From NCBI GenBank assembly GCA_030038955.1, contig JASHQV010000175.1, positions 1 through 9,918 on the forward strand: 9,918 bases of DNA, written 5' to 3'. Made by a program: the position numbers and the translations under genes. Positions 1 through 5,720 of this stretch are shown piece after piece; position 1 is the first letter of the stretch, and each line of letters begins with the position of its first letter. This stretch comes from Solirubrobacteraceae bacterium. Its GTDB lineage: Bacteria > Actinomycetota > Thermoleophilia > Solirubrobacterales > Solirubrobacteraceae. Under the pieces are notes generated by a model. It was not told the origin of the DNA. It saw only the letters and a list, made by a program, of their open reading frames with translations, and made no database searches.

Positions 1-48
1 GTCGATCCGCCGGACCTTCCCCGTCAGCGTCTTCGGCAGCTCCCCGAA
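1..48 (-). pseudogene. 3'-terminal remnant of an ANL-family acyl-CoA synthetase (runs off the window)
   Basis: Reading leftward on the minus strand, the 16 codons spell FGELPKTLTGKVRRID. This is the A10 motif near the C-terminus of ANL adenylating enzymes (acyl-CoA synthetases), with the catalytic Lys in TGK. In a complete gene this motif follows about 450-500 residues of synthetase, which should lie to the right of position 48. Instead the match stops at position 48, and a perfect hairpin and unrelated sequence follow. I found no synthetase residues in any minus-strand frame of 49-180. I infer a truncated or rearranged gene whose last codons lie left of the window. A short real ORF starting at TTG 52-50 cannot be excluded. 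Confidence 0.5.
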
Positions 49-54
49 CAAGCG

Positions 55-88
55 ACTTCGCCCCCGGTCGGGGAACCGGGGGCGAAGT
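55..88. terminator. Perfect 14-bp hairpin, terminator-like or palindromic repeat
   Basis: Arms 55-68 and 75-88 (ACTTCGCCCCCGGT and its complement) are perfectly inverted around a 6-nt loop. A TTTT run follows at 95-98 on the plus strand, which gives weak intrinsic-terminator character in that direction. No plus-strand gene is visible upstream inside the window. It also marks the point where the synthetase homology is lost, so a mobile palindrome is the alternative. Confidence 0.5.
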
Positions 89-313
89 GAGGGGTTTTCC
101 GCAGTCAGGGGACCGAAAGCGGAAATATGACCGGCGGAGCCTGTCCATAGCCCCGCCGACGGGGTTCAGGACTCACATCGGCGCGGGCAGATCAAGGACT
201 TGACGCGATCCGGCCCAGCCTAAACGTTTGTTCGAGGGATGTCCTTGAGCACACTAGACAAACGTTTCTCCCGTAGGTGCTCAGCAGCGTCGCCTGCGCT
301 TGGGGGTAGGCGC
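89..313. other. Gene-free stretch
   Basis: I see no credible coding region. A TTGACG (200-205) followed after 15 nt by TAAACG (221-226) resembles a plus-strand promoter and overlaps the left AAACGTTT palindrome. The only plus-strand frame downstream is the antisense of the membrane-protein gene, so a promoter here has no obvious target. The stretch 100-178 has some self-complementarity (CCCCGCCGACGGGG at 151-164) but matches no riboswitch or RNA that I recognise. Confidence 0.4.
222..267. repeat. Pair of AAACGTTT palindromes forming a 10-bp inverted repeat
   Basis: AAACGTTTGT at 222-231 is the exact inverse of ACAAACGTTT at 258-267. Each arm contains the self-complementary octamer AAACGTTT (222-229 and 260-267), and the two octamers start 38 bp apart. 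Two symmetric AT-rich boxes in high-GC DNA, one overlapping a possible -10, look like a pair of operator half-sites. The binding protein is unknown. Confidence 0.5.
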
Positions 314-336
314 TCAGCGGCGTCGCTTGCGCTTGC
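279..336. repeat. Two-copy 33-bp-period direct repeat spanning the 3' end of the membrane-protein gene
   Basis: Copy 1 (279-303) and copy 2 (312-336) agree at 23 of 25 positions at a spacing of 33 bp, which is 11 codons. Copy 2 encodes the KRKRRR tail and TGA stop of the minus-strand membrane protein. Copy 1, just past that stop, would read KRRRC and then TGA in the same frame. This is a small tandem duplication of the gene's end. Confidence 0.55.
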
Positions 337-1276
337 GCTTGGGCGTCGTGGCGCGCGTGCGGGCGGCGGCAGTCGCGTCAGGGCCGGCGGCCTTGGGGCT
401 CGCCGGCCCACCGTTCCCGCCCTGATTGGAGTCGGATTCACGGGCAGTCGCCTCGCTCGCACTCGCGCGGGCCGCCGAGGCGGCCAGCTGCCCGCGTGTC
501 ACCCGCTGCCGCGGGGGCTGGCGAGCGGGGCGCTGCCGCGGCTGCGACAGCGGCGTCCACGGGACCGCGGTCCCGGACTCCCACGCCGGAGGCGAGCCGT
601 TGGGCCAGTAGCCGGCGATCATCACCGCCATCGACAGCAGCCAGAAGCCCTGCACGACGGGGACGGGCGTGCCGATCGGGAACAGCACGAACAGCCCCGC
701 CAGCGCTCCCAGATATCCGACGAACCGGGTCAGCAGGCCGATCCGCGTGGCGTTCAGCGAGGTCCAGATGAAGCCGACCGTGAGCAGCAACGATCCGAGC
801 TGGGCGAGGATCGGCATGATCGTCGTGAATCCGCCGCTGGTCAGCGCGTCGGCCTCGACGTAGCTCTGGTTGCCGTGCGCCACGAACTGGCTGGCCTTGA
901 CCGCGATCAATGCCGCGTACGCAACCGCCATCACTCCTGACAGAACCGCCCCCGCCAGCGTCAGCCAGCGGATGAAGTCGCGAATCTCGGGGCTGCGGGC
1001 CCGCGAGATCCGGTGCAGCCAGGCGAGCATGATCGCCAGCGCGATCAGCCCCAGGCAGTCCAGCACCGATCCGATCAGATCGAGCGGAAAGCGCTTGTGG
1101 GCGGTGATCAGGTCGAGCGTCAGCTCGGACACCGTCGTGTGCGGCCCGGTGTACTGGATCACCGCCTGGGCGACCAGCAGCACGCCGGCGATCAGCGCCA
1201 CCACTGCGTAGCGGCTGCGCACGCTCGACTCGTAGCGCACCTGCTCGGCGGCACCAGCGGGGGACTCGAAGCTCAT
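314..1276 (-). CDS. Six-helix integral membrane protein of unknown function with a long basic C-terminal tail
   Basis: The product is 320 aa from ATG 1276. A GTG start at 1321 would add 15 residues, but the ATG lies just 10 nt after a TAGCAT -10-like box, so I prefer it. Counted from the ATG, hydrophobic segments lie near residues 23-42, 67-86, 104-126, 153-172, 183-201 and 206-222, with short loops. The last ~85 residues are hydrophilic and low-complexity (Ala, Arg, Pro, Ser) and end in KRKRKRRR, presumably cytoplasmic and possibly binding nucleic acid or lipid head groups. No catalytic motif or named family is evident; small DUF-type actinobacterial membrane proteins have a similar layout. 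It is divergent from the 1344 gene. The membrane call is firm, the function unknown. Confidence 0.8.
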   Translation of the reverse strand: MSFESPAGAAEQVRYESSVRSRYAVVALIAGVLLVAQAVIQYTGPHTTVSELTLDLITAHKRFPLDLIGSVLDCLGLIALAIMLAWLHRISRARSPEIRDFIRWLTLAGAVLSGVMAVAYAALIAVKASQFVAHGNQSYVEADALTSGGFTTIMPILAQLGSLLLTVGFIWTSLNATRIGLLTRFVGYLGALAGLFVLFPIGTPVPVVQGFWLLSMAVMIAGYWPNGSPPAWESGTAVPWTPLSQPRQRPARQPPRQRVTRGQLAASAARASASEATARESDSNQGGNGGPASPKAAGPDATAAARTRATTPKRKRKRRR

Positions 1277-1286
1277 TCGCTCGGCA

Positions 1287-1292
1287 ATGCTA
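1287..1292 (-). promoter_or_regulatory. -10-like box for the membrane protein gene
   Basis: On the minus strand TAGCAT ends 10 nt before ATG 1276, and no Shine-Dalgarno lies between them. This fits a TANNNT -10 element giving a leader of about 3 nt or none. No clear -35 is visible. Confidence 0.35.
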
Positions 1293-1331
1293 GACGGACG
1301 TCGATGCGCGGAGCTCCCCACCGTCCCGGAG

Positions 1332-1337
1332 TACGAT
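1332..1337 (+). promoter_or_regulatory. -10-like box placing transcription start at ATG 1344
   Basis: TACGAT is separated by 6 nt from ATG 1344. There is no Shine-Dalgarno. The spacing is that of an actinobacterial leaderless promoter. The opposing box at 1287-1292 makes 1277-1343 a compact divergent promoter region. Confidence 0.45.
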
Positions 1338-1343
1338 TAGCCG

Positions 1344-1616
1344 ATGGAAGGAAGTGGCTTTGGCGGTCTCTTCGGAGACCCCGATGAGATTCAGAGACGC
1401 CTCGGCGAGTTCGCCGAACAGATGCAGGGCGCTCAGAAGCTGGCCTGGGCCGACAACGCGATCAAGCTGGCGGTCGACCTCACCGTGGCCTCGCTCAACC
1501 GGGTGAACATCCAGGGCACCACCGAGCAGCAGGCCGAGCAGCTGCGCTCGGTGATGGCGGTCGTGTTCCCCGAGGCGGTCACGCTCGTGCGCGAAGCGCG
1601 CGAGGGCCTCTCCTAG
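1344..1616 (+). CDS. Small conserved-looking protein of unknown function, 90 aa
   Basis: I do not recognise the family. The protein is 90 aa, with a Gly/Phe-rich start (MEGSGFGGLFGDP), a charged Gln/Glu-rich segment around residues 15-35 and a hydrophobic stretch around 40-50. It is predicted largely helical, soluble and mildly acidic, with no Cys, no signal peptide and no membrane segment. The start resembles that of small YbaB-like nucleoid proteins, but the rest does not match, so I do not claim it. The reading frame is supported by its typical high-GC third positions, by a -10-like box 6 nt upstream and by its divergent position. The vapC-like remnant begins about 18 nt after its stop. 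Confidence 0.7.
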   Translation: MEGSGFGGLFGDPDEIQRRLGEFAEQMQGAQKLAWADNAIKLAVDLTVASLNRVNIQGTTEQQAEQLRSVMAVVFPEAVTLVREAREGLS

Positions 1617-1634
1617 CTGACCTCACGGCCGTTG

Positions 1635-1772
1635 ATGGAGCTCGGGCATGCGACACGCTGTATCGCAGCGACCGCGATCGCCAACGGGCTGCCGCTGCGC
1701 AGCGGCAACCCCGACGACATCGAGGGGATGCCCGGGCTTGACCGTCGCCCCGTACGCACGCCGCCAGCCTGA
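1635..1772 (+). pseudogene. C-terminal remnant of a VapC-like PIN-domain toxin
   Basis: The frame from 1635 to the TGA at 1770-1772 reads ...IAATAIANGLPLRSGNPDDIEGMPGLD... This closely follows the end of PIN-domain VapC ribonucleases, which typically read D-x-x-IAATALANGLPLYTRNPDDFxGLxGL. Only ~45 codons remain. The N-terminal half with the first catalytic Asp and the central acidic residues is absent, and the Asp that normally precedes IAAT is Arg (TRC-IAAT). The position that would be the Tyr-Thr-Arg-Asn motif reads Arg-Ser-Gly-Asn. No ribosome binding site is visible. I call it a dead fragment; no VapB-like antitoxin is visible upstream. Confidence 0.6.
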
Positions 1773-2063
1773 CGTACGTGATCTGCTGGGCTCAGCCCCG
1801 CCTCGGCGTATCGATCTCGGTGCAATCGCGGGACGAAAATCGATGGATAGTCTGGCGAATTTCGACCCGCGGGCGTGATCAAGCGGGCCGCCCGCGTCGG
1901 CACGGCATCCGGGCGGGATCGTCTCGGCACGGCATCCGGGCCGGAGCGTGTCGGCACGGCATCCGCGCGACATCGTCTCGGCACGGCGTCCGAGCCGGAC
2001 CGCGGTCTCAGACGACGGCGATCTGGAGCTACCACAGCCCGATAGACACGGCCGTCCGCAGTC
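1773..2063. other. Gene-free stretch containing a minisatellite
   Basis: There is no credible gene. Frames are open on both strands because of composition and because the 27-bp repeat keeps every frame open. An AT-richer island at 1826-1862 interrupts the GC-rich sequence. The rest is the tandem repeat at 1897-2004. Confidence 0.5.
1897..2004. repeat. Four tandem copies of a 27-bp repeat
   Basis: Units start at 1897, 1924, 1951 and 1978, exactly 27 bp apart. The conserved core is TCGGCACGGCATCCG (one change, A to G, in the fourth copy) and the remaining 12 bp is looser. The period is nine codons, so apparent 9-residue peptide repeats occur in several frames of both strands. No frame has a convincing gene start. 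Confidence 0.85.
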
Positions 2064-2561
2064 ATGACCACCGCGGATAACGTGAGCCGTCAGGTGCGGA
2101 TGCTCCGAGTGGACGAGCGGCCATGGCTCGAACAGTGCCTGACGCGCCTGTGGGGATCCCCGCAGGTGGTCAGCCGCGGACGCGTGCACGAGGCGTCGCG
2201 TCTACCGACGTTGGTCTGCGCCGACGACGACGAGATCGTCGGCCTGGCGACGTTCGACGTGCATCACGACGAGTGCGAGCTGGTCACGCTTGATGCGTTC
2301 ACGGAGCGACAGGGGGTTGGCTCGCTCCTGCTGACGGCAGTCGAGGACGAGGCCAGGCAACGGTCGTGCCGCCGGCTTTGGCTGATCACCAGCAACGACA
2401 ACCTCGACGCGCTCGGCTTCTACCAGCGACGCGGCCTCCGACTCGTGGCCGTTCATCCTGGAGCCGTAGATCAGGCGCGCCGACTGAAGGCCAGCATCCC
2501 GCTCGTTGGCAGGCACGGCATTCCCATCCACGATGAGCTGGAGCTGGAGTTGCTGCTCTGA
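2064..2561 (+). CDS. GNAT-family N-acetyltransferase
   Basis: The product is 165 aa, the length of a single GNAT domain that transfers acetyl from acetyl-CoA to an amine. Motif A, which binds the acetyl-CoA pyrophosphate, is RQGVGSLLLTAV at residues 82-93. The following stretch RRLWLITSNDNLDALGFYQRRG (split here: residues 103-112 and 113-124) is the conserved beta5 and FYxRxG region. A C-terminal extension (RLKASIPLVG, ending in LELEL) resembles a recurring actinobacterial GNAT subfamily. The substrate is unknown. ATG 2064 has no clear Shine-Dalgarno, and GTG 2082, GTG 2094 or ATG 2100 are in-frame alternatives. A TAACGT at 2078-2083 could be a -10 serving the later starts. It is intact although toxin-antitoxin debris flanks it on both sides. 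Confidence 0.85.
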   Translation: MTTADNVSRQVRMLRVDERPWLEQCLTRLWGSPQVVSRGRVHEASRLPTLVCADDDEIVGLATFDVHHDECELVTLDAFTERQGVGSLLLTAVEDEARQRSCRRLWLITSNDNLDALGFYQRRGLRLVAVHPGAVDQARRLKASIPLVGRHGIPIHDELELELLL

Positions 2562-2581
2562 TAGAGACGGCGCCGGCAGCA

Positions 2582-2800
2582 TTCAGCGAACAGCTCTCCC
2601 TCTTTGTCGGCGTGTCCCCGCGTCGCATCAACGAGATCGTCCATCGCAGTCGGCATCACGCCCGCTAGCGCGCTCGGTCCGACCGCTACCTCGGGACGAG
2701 CGAGCGCTGCTGGCGCAAGCTTCAGGATCGCTACGAGATCGAGCGCGACCGCTCGCCGCTCGTGCAGACCTGCTTGCGAGTCGTCGCAACGGGCTGGTAG
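2582..2800 (+). pseudogene. Decayed HigA-like (XRE-type) antitoxin gene
   Basis: One frame from 2582 reads GVSPRRINEIVHRS and, after a TAG at 2666-2668, resumes as RYLGTSERCWRKLQDRYE and runs to a TAG at 2798-2800. HigA antitoxins have GVxPRRINEIVHGKRGIT...ALRLxRYFGTSxxFWLNLQxRYDL, so both blocks match in order. Between them, another frame (from 2654) reads GITPASAL, the expected linking segment. Two small deletions on either side would explain the frame changes and the stop. The N-terminal helix-turn-helix start (HPGEVLxEEFL) is missing. No HigB toxin gene is adjacent. I call this a pseudogene with good confidence. Confidence 0.7.
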
Positions 2801-2808
2801 CGGTTCCT

Positions 2809-3429
2809 CTACCGCGGAGCGCGAGACGACGCGACAAGCGGCCACGCACACGACCCGAGGCCCGCCGGATGTTGGGCTGCCCACTCGTCCTCCAACAGCG
2901 CCAGGTCGATCTCGTCGCTCCACGCTCCCTTGAACCACTCGTTGCCGATCAGGCGCGCTTCCCGACGCATCCGAAGACGGGCTCCAAGCCTCAGCGAGGC
3001 CTCGTTGCGGGCGTCCACCCTCGCGATCACGCGGTGCAGGCCGAGCTGATCGAAGGCGAGGTGAAGTACGGCGTGGACGGCCTCGGTCGCGTAGCCACAG
3101 CCGGAGTAGCTGGGGTTGAGCACCCAGCCAACCTCGCCACCACGATGCGTTGCGCTGTGGAAGTGGAGCATCACGTCGCCGATCAGCTGGCTGGTGTCGA
3201 TCAGCTCGATGCCGAGCGTCACAGCCTCGCCCTCAGCCGTGATCTGTGTCCGGGACCATCCATCCTCCAGCTTGCCTGCGACCACGGCGACGGTCATCGG
3301 CTCAAACGGCACGAACCGGCAGACCTCCGCAAGCGAGCGGTACGACAGCAGCGCATCGGTGTCAGCTGCCGAAAGGGGGCGCAGCAACAGGCGGGCCGTG
3401 CGCACCGGATAGTCGGGACGAAGCTCCAC
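2809..3429 (-). CDS. RimJ/RimL-type GNAT acetyltransferase (Acetyltransf_3 group)
   Basis: The product is 206 aa. The N-terminal TARLLLRPLSAADTDAL (residues 11-27) is the hallmark of the RimJ/RimL and related acetyltransferases. ELIGD-like strands follow (here QLIGDVMLHF, 81-90), then GGEVGWVLNPSYSGCGYATE (97-116) with the acetyl-CoA loop SGCGYA, and RVDARNEAS (138-146). The usual RLMERLGMRREA reads RLGARLRMRREA, with Arg in place of the conserved Gly, and about 20 low-complexity residues follow the normal end at EDEWAA. These suggest some C-terminal drift. Substrates in the family include ribosomal protein termini and small amines; the one here is unknown. The start is GTG 3429, 6 nt after a GATAGT box. 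Confidence 0.85.
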   Translation of the reverse strand: MELRPDYPVRTARLLLRPLSAADTDALLSYRSLAEVCRFVPFEPMTVAVVAGKLEDGWSRTQITAEGEAVTLGIELIDTSQLIGDVMLHFHSATHRGGEVGWVLNPSYSGCGYATEAVHAVLHLAFDQLGLHRVIARVDARNEASLRLGARLRMRREARLIGNEWFKGAWSDEIDLALLEDEWAAQHPAGLGSCAWPLVASSRAPR

Positions 3430-3435
3430 AGGTCA

Positions 3436-3441
3436 ACTATC
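3436..3441 (-). promoter_or_regulatory. -10-like box placing transcription start at GTG 3429
   Basis: On the minus strand GATAGT lies 6 nt before GTG 3429, with no Shine-Dalgarno. This fits a leaderless start. The overlapping TAGTTG is less like a -10. Confidence 0.4.
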
Positions 3442-3524
3442 GCAGCAGACCATTCACCGGCAGTCGGGCGATCGACCGACTGGCAGCTCGGCCGTGCGCC
3501 TCAGATGCTGGTTCTGAGTAGCGG

Positions 3525-3983
3525 CTAATCGGCCAGAGCAGCGAGCACGAGCTCGTCGTGCTCGGCCGGCTTGACGTTGCGGAACACGTCGGTGACGACC
3601 CCGTCTCCTCCGATCACGAAGGTCGTGCGCTCGTTGCCCATGTAGGTGCGCCCGTACCGCGACTTCTCGACCCACACGCCGTAGGCCTCGGCGACGGCGT
3701 GATCGGCGTCGGACAGCAGCGGGAAGCCGAGACCGAACTTGTCGTCGAACTTGGCGATCGGCTTGACCGCGTCCGGGGAGACGCCAAGCACGATCGCGCC
3801 GAGCTTGGCGTAGTCGGCATGGTGGTCGCGGACGCCGCACGCCTGCGTCGTGCAACCGGGCGTGTCCGCCTTTGGGTAGAAGTAGAGGACGACCGGCTTG
3901 CCGCGCAGGTCGGACAGCTTGACCGGATCGCCGTGCTGGTTGGGAAGCTCGAAGTCGGGGGCCACGTCGCCAGTTTCGATCAC
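3525..3983 (-). CDS. bcp: Thiol peroxidase of the Bcp/PrxQ family (peroxiredoxin)
   Basis: The product is 152 aa, the full length for an atypical 2-Cys peroxiredoxin. It reduces H2O2 and organic hydroperoxides in the cytoplasm, usually with thioredoxin as reductant. The active site is TPGCTTQACG at residues 41-50: Cys44 is the peroxidatic Cys in the PxxxTPGC context, and Cys49 is the resolving Cys in the CX4C spacing typical of alpha-type PrxQ/Bcp. Arg119 in ERTTFVIG is the conserved active-site Arg. The N-terminal APDFELPNQHG is also characteristic. The start is GTG 3983, 7 nt after a TAGGAT box and without a Shine-Dalgarno. A strong hairpin separates it from the aldehyde dehydrogenase on the same strand, so it is probably transcribed on its own. 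Confidence 0.95.
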   Translation of the reverse strand: MIETGDVAPDFELPNQHGDPVKLSDLRGKPVVLYFYPKADTPGCTTQACGVRDHHADYAKLGAIVLGVSPDAVKPIAKFDDKFGLGFPLLSDADHAVAEAYGVWVEKSRYGRTYMGNERTTFVIGGDGVVTDVFRNVKPAEHDELVLAALAD

Positions 3984-3990
3984 GCCCGAG

Positions 3991-3996
3991 ATCCTA
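3991..3996 (-). promoter_or_regulatory. -10-like box for bcp
   Basis: On the minus strand TAGGAT is followed by 7 nt and then GTG 3983. There is no Shine-Dalgarno in the interval. This supports a separate, probably leaderless bcp transcript. Confidence 0.45.
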
Positions 3997-4042
3997 CTGA
4001 TTCAGGGACGGCTGACGCGGCCCCGGAGCGGTCTCGCGGACG

Positions 4043-4086
4043 CGTCCCCGGGGGCGGCCCGCCGCAGGCGGGCCGCCCCCGGGACG
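4043..4086 (-). terminator. Strong GC hairpin directly after the aldehyde dehydrogenase stop
   Basis: Arms 4043-4063 and 4067-4086 pair over 20 bp with a single bulged C and a 3-nt loop. The hairpin begins 3 nt past the TGA at 4092-4090. There is no T tract, as is common in actinobacterial terminators. It lies between two minus-strand genes and probably limits read-through into bcp. Confidence 0.65.
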
Positions 4087-4089
4087 GCA

Positions 4090-5577
4090 TCAGCGCGCGG
4101 CCCCGTCCTCGGACTCGGCCGCCGGGGCCGGCACCGCCAGCACGTGCGTCTCGGTGAACCCGAACAGGCCCTCGCGGCCGAGCTCGCGGCCGATGCCGCT
4201 CTGGTTGAAGCCGCCGAACGGAGTTCGCTCGTCGACCGCCGTGGCGTTGTGATTATTGAAGAAGGTGACGCCGCTGCGCAGCTGGCGACCGACCCGCATC
4301 GCGTGCTCGTCGTCGTCGGACCACACCGACGAGCACAGGCCAGCCCAGGTGTCGTTGGCCAGCCGCACGGCCTCGTCCTCGCTGTCGTAGGGGATCACCG
4401 GCAGCGTCGGGCCGAACTGCTCCTCCACCACCACCGGTTCGTCGGCGGCAGGGCTCAGCACAATCGACGGCAGCATGTAGTTGCCCGCGCTCGGGTCGAC
4501 GCTCTCCAGGTATTCGCCGCCCTCGATGATCTCGGTGTCGCGCGAGCGCGACTCGGTCAGCAGGTTCTCGACGAAGCTCTGCTGGCGCTTCATGTTCAAC
4601 GGCCCCATCGTCGTCCGCGAATCGAGTCCCGGGCCGAGCCGCTGGCCATCGAGCCACGAGCGCAGCCCGTCGACGACGACGTCGTAGCGGCGGCGCGGCA
4701 CGTACAGGCGCTTCAGCGCCATGCACACCTGGCCGGTCGTCATCCAGGTCGCCGCCGCGATCCGCGCGAGCGTCGTCTCGTCCAGCGTGCAGTCGTCGAG
4801 CACGACCGCCGGGTCGTTACCACCGAGCTCGAGCGTCACGGTAGTCAGCTGTGGCGCCGCCATCTGCATGATTCGGCCGCCGCCGCTGACGCTGCCCGTG
4901 AAGCAGACGTGGCGAATCCGGGGATCGCCGACGACGACCGGGCCGACCACCGGGTCGGCGCCCGTGACCACGTTGAGCACGCCCGCCGGCAGCGCCCGCA
5001 CGAGATGCCGGAGCGTCAGCACCGATGACAGCGGCGTCGTCGGGGGTGGCTTGACGACGACGGTATTGCCAGCCATCAGTGCGTGCGGGAGGCTCGCCGC
5101 GAGGATCGCCAGCGGCCAGTTGAACGGGTAGATGATCGTCACGACCCCCTGCGAGACGTGCTCGATCGTGGTGCTGAACGGCGGCGCCGGGACGTGCTCG
5201 CTCCGCTCCAGCTCCGGCGCGAACTTGGCTGCCTCGTGGAAGCGGCCGACGAACACGTGCAGATCGATCTCGGCCTCGAAGCGGATCTTGCCGTTCTCGC
5301 GCGATAGGGTCGCCGCGCGCTCGTCGAAGTCGCCGTCGAGCTCGGCCAGCGAGCGCAGGCAGGCGTCGACGCGTTCCGCGACGGACAGCGCCCGCCAGGC
5401 CGGCCATGCCGCCTGCGCGGCGGCGACTGCGTCGAGCGCGTCCTGCTCGGTCGCCGCAGCCGCGCGCCCGACCACCGAGCCGTCGTGAGGGTCGCTCACG
5501 GCGAACGAGCCGATCGTCTCCCGCTCCTCGCCGCCGATCAGTAGTGGCGTGTGAACCGTCGCCTCGCTCAGGGCCAT
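4090..5577 (-). CDS. NAD(P)-dependent aldehyde dehydrogenase
   Basis: The product is 495 aa, full length for the ALDH superfamily, and oxidises an aldehyde to the acid using NAD(P). Key residues are present: Asn153 in YPFNWPLA, Lys176 in VVVKPPPTTP, the general base Glu250 in LELGGNDP, the nucleophile Cys285 in TGQVCMALKR, and Glu386 in EEQFGP. The C-terminal PFGGFNQSGIGRELGREGL is typical. The position after Lys176 that often holds the NAD-ribose-binding Glu (KPxE) is Pro179, which suggests altered cofactor preference. The aldehyde is not predictable; GabD-like and general ALDHs are both possible. ATG 5577 is preceded by GGAGAGG at 5590-5584 with 6-nt spacing, a clear Shine-Dalgarno unlike most neighbours. 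A hairpin ends the gene. Confidence 0.93.
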   Translation of the reverse strand: MALSEATVHTPLLIGGEERETIGSFAVSDPHDGSVVGRAAAATEQDALDAVAAAQAAWPAWRALSVAERVDACLRSLAELDGDFDERAATLSRENGKIRFEAEIDLHVFVGRFHEAAKFAPELERSEHVPAPPFSTTIEHVSQGVVTIIYPFNWPLAILAASLPHALMAGNTVVVKPPPTTPLSSVLTLRHLVRALPAGVLNVVTGADPVVGPVVVGDPRIRHVCFTGSVSGGGRIMQMAAPQLTTVTLELGGNDPAVVLDDCTLDETTLARIAAATWMTTGQVCMALKRLYVPRRRYDVVVDGLRSWLDGQRLGPGLDSRTTMGPLNMKRQQSFVENLLTESRSRDTEIIEGGEYLESVDPSAGNYMLPSIVLSPAADEPVVVEEQFGPTLPVIPYDSEDEAVRLANDTWAGLCSSVWSDDDEHAMRVGRQLRSGVTFFNNHNATAVDERTPFGGFNQSGIGRELGREGLFGFTETHVLAVPAPAAESEDGAAR

Positions 5578-5654
5578 GCTGTGCCTCTCCTCGAAGGTCC
5601 TCGGCCGCGCCCCGCGGGGCCCGGTCTGGTGGGTAGCTGCGAACGGTAGTACCG

Positions 5655-5684
5655 GCGGCGCCGCCCGGCAACGGGCGGCGCCGC
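5655..5684. repeat. Perfect 13-bp hairpin with a GCAA loop upstream of the aldehyde dehydrogenase
   Basis: Arms 5655-5667 and 5672-5684 are perfect inverse copies around GCAA, a GNRA tetraloop if transcribed on the plus strand. It lies 78 nt before ATG 5577. It may be in the 5' leader of the minus-strand gene or upstream of its promoter; a TACCGT at 5649-5644 (minus) is a weak -10 candidate just downstream. Its role is unknown. Confidence 0.5.
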
Positions 5685-5720
5685 TGGGAAGCGGGTGCGT
5701 GCCCCGTGTGGACGCTTAGG

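Noticed and set aside
100..178. Riboswitch or structured RNA
   Set aside because: Some complementarity exists, but no conserved core of a known riboswitch is visible and there is no downstream gene on the plus strand.
1897..2004. Possible CRISPR array
   Set aside because: The 27-bp units are directly tandem with related, not unique, sequence between cores, and no cas gene is nearby.
1623..2189. Minus-strand open frames with a 9-residue repeat
   Set aside because: Every frame is open across the 27-bp-period repeat; there is no ribosome site or recognisable domain, and the frames overlap the GNAT start and the VapC-like remnant.
2064..2800. GNAT toxin plus antitoxin pair
   Set aside because: GNAT toxins usually pair with ribbon-helix-helix antitoxins encoded upstream; the neighbour here is a broken HigA-like gene downstream, and the GNAT resembles an ordinary metabolic subfamily.
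2506..3528. Long plus-strand open frame of 340 codons
   Set aside because: It is antisense to the RimJ/RimL-type gene and crosses the HigA pseudogene in the wrong frame; the translation is low-complexity and typical of GC-rich shadows.
3898..5028. Long plus-strand open frame of 376 codons
   Set aside because: It is antisense to the aldehyde dehydrogenase, whose catalytic residues are all intact on the other strand.
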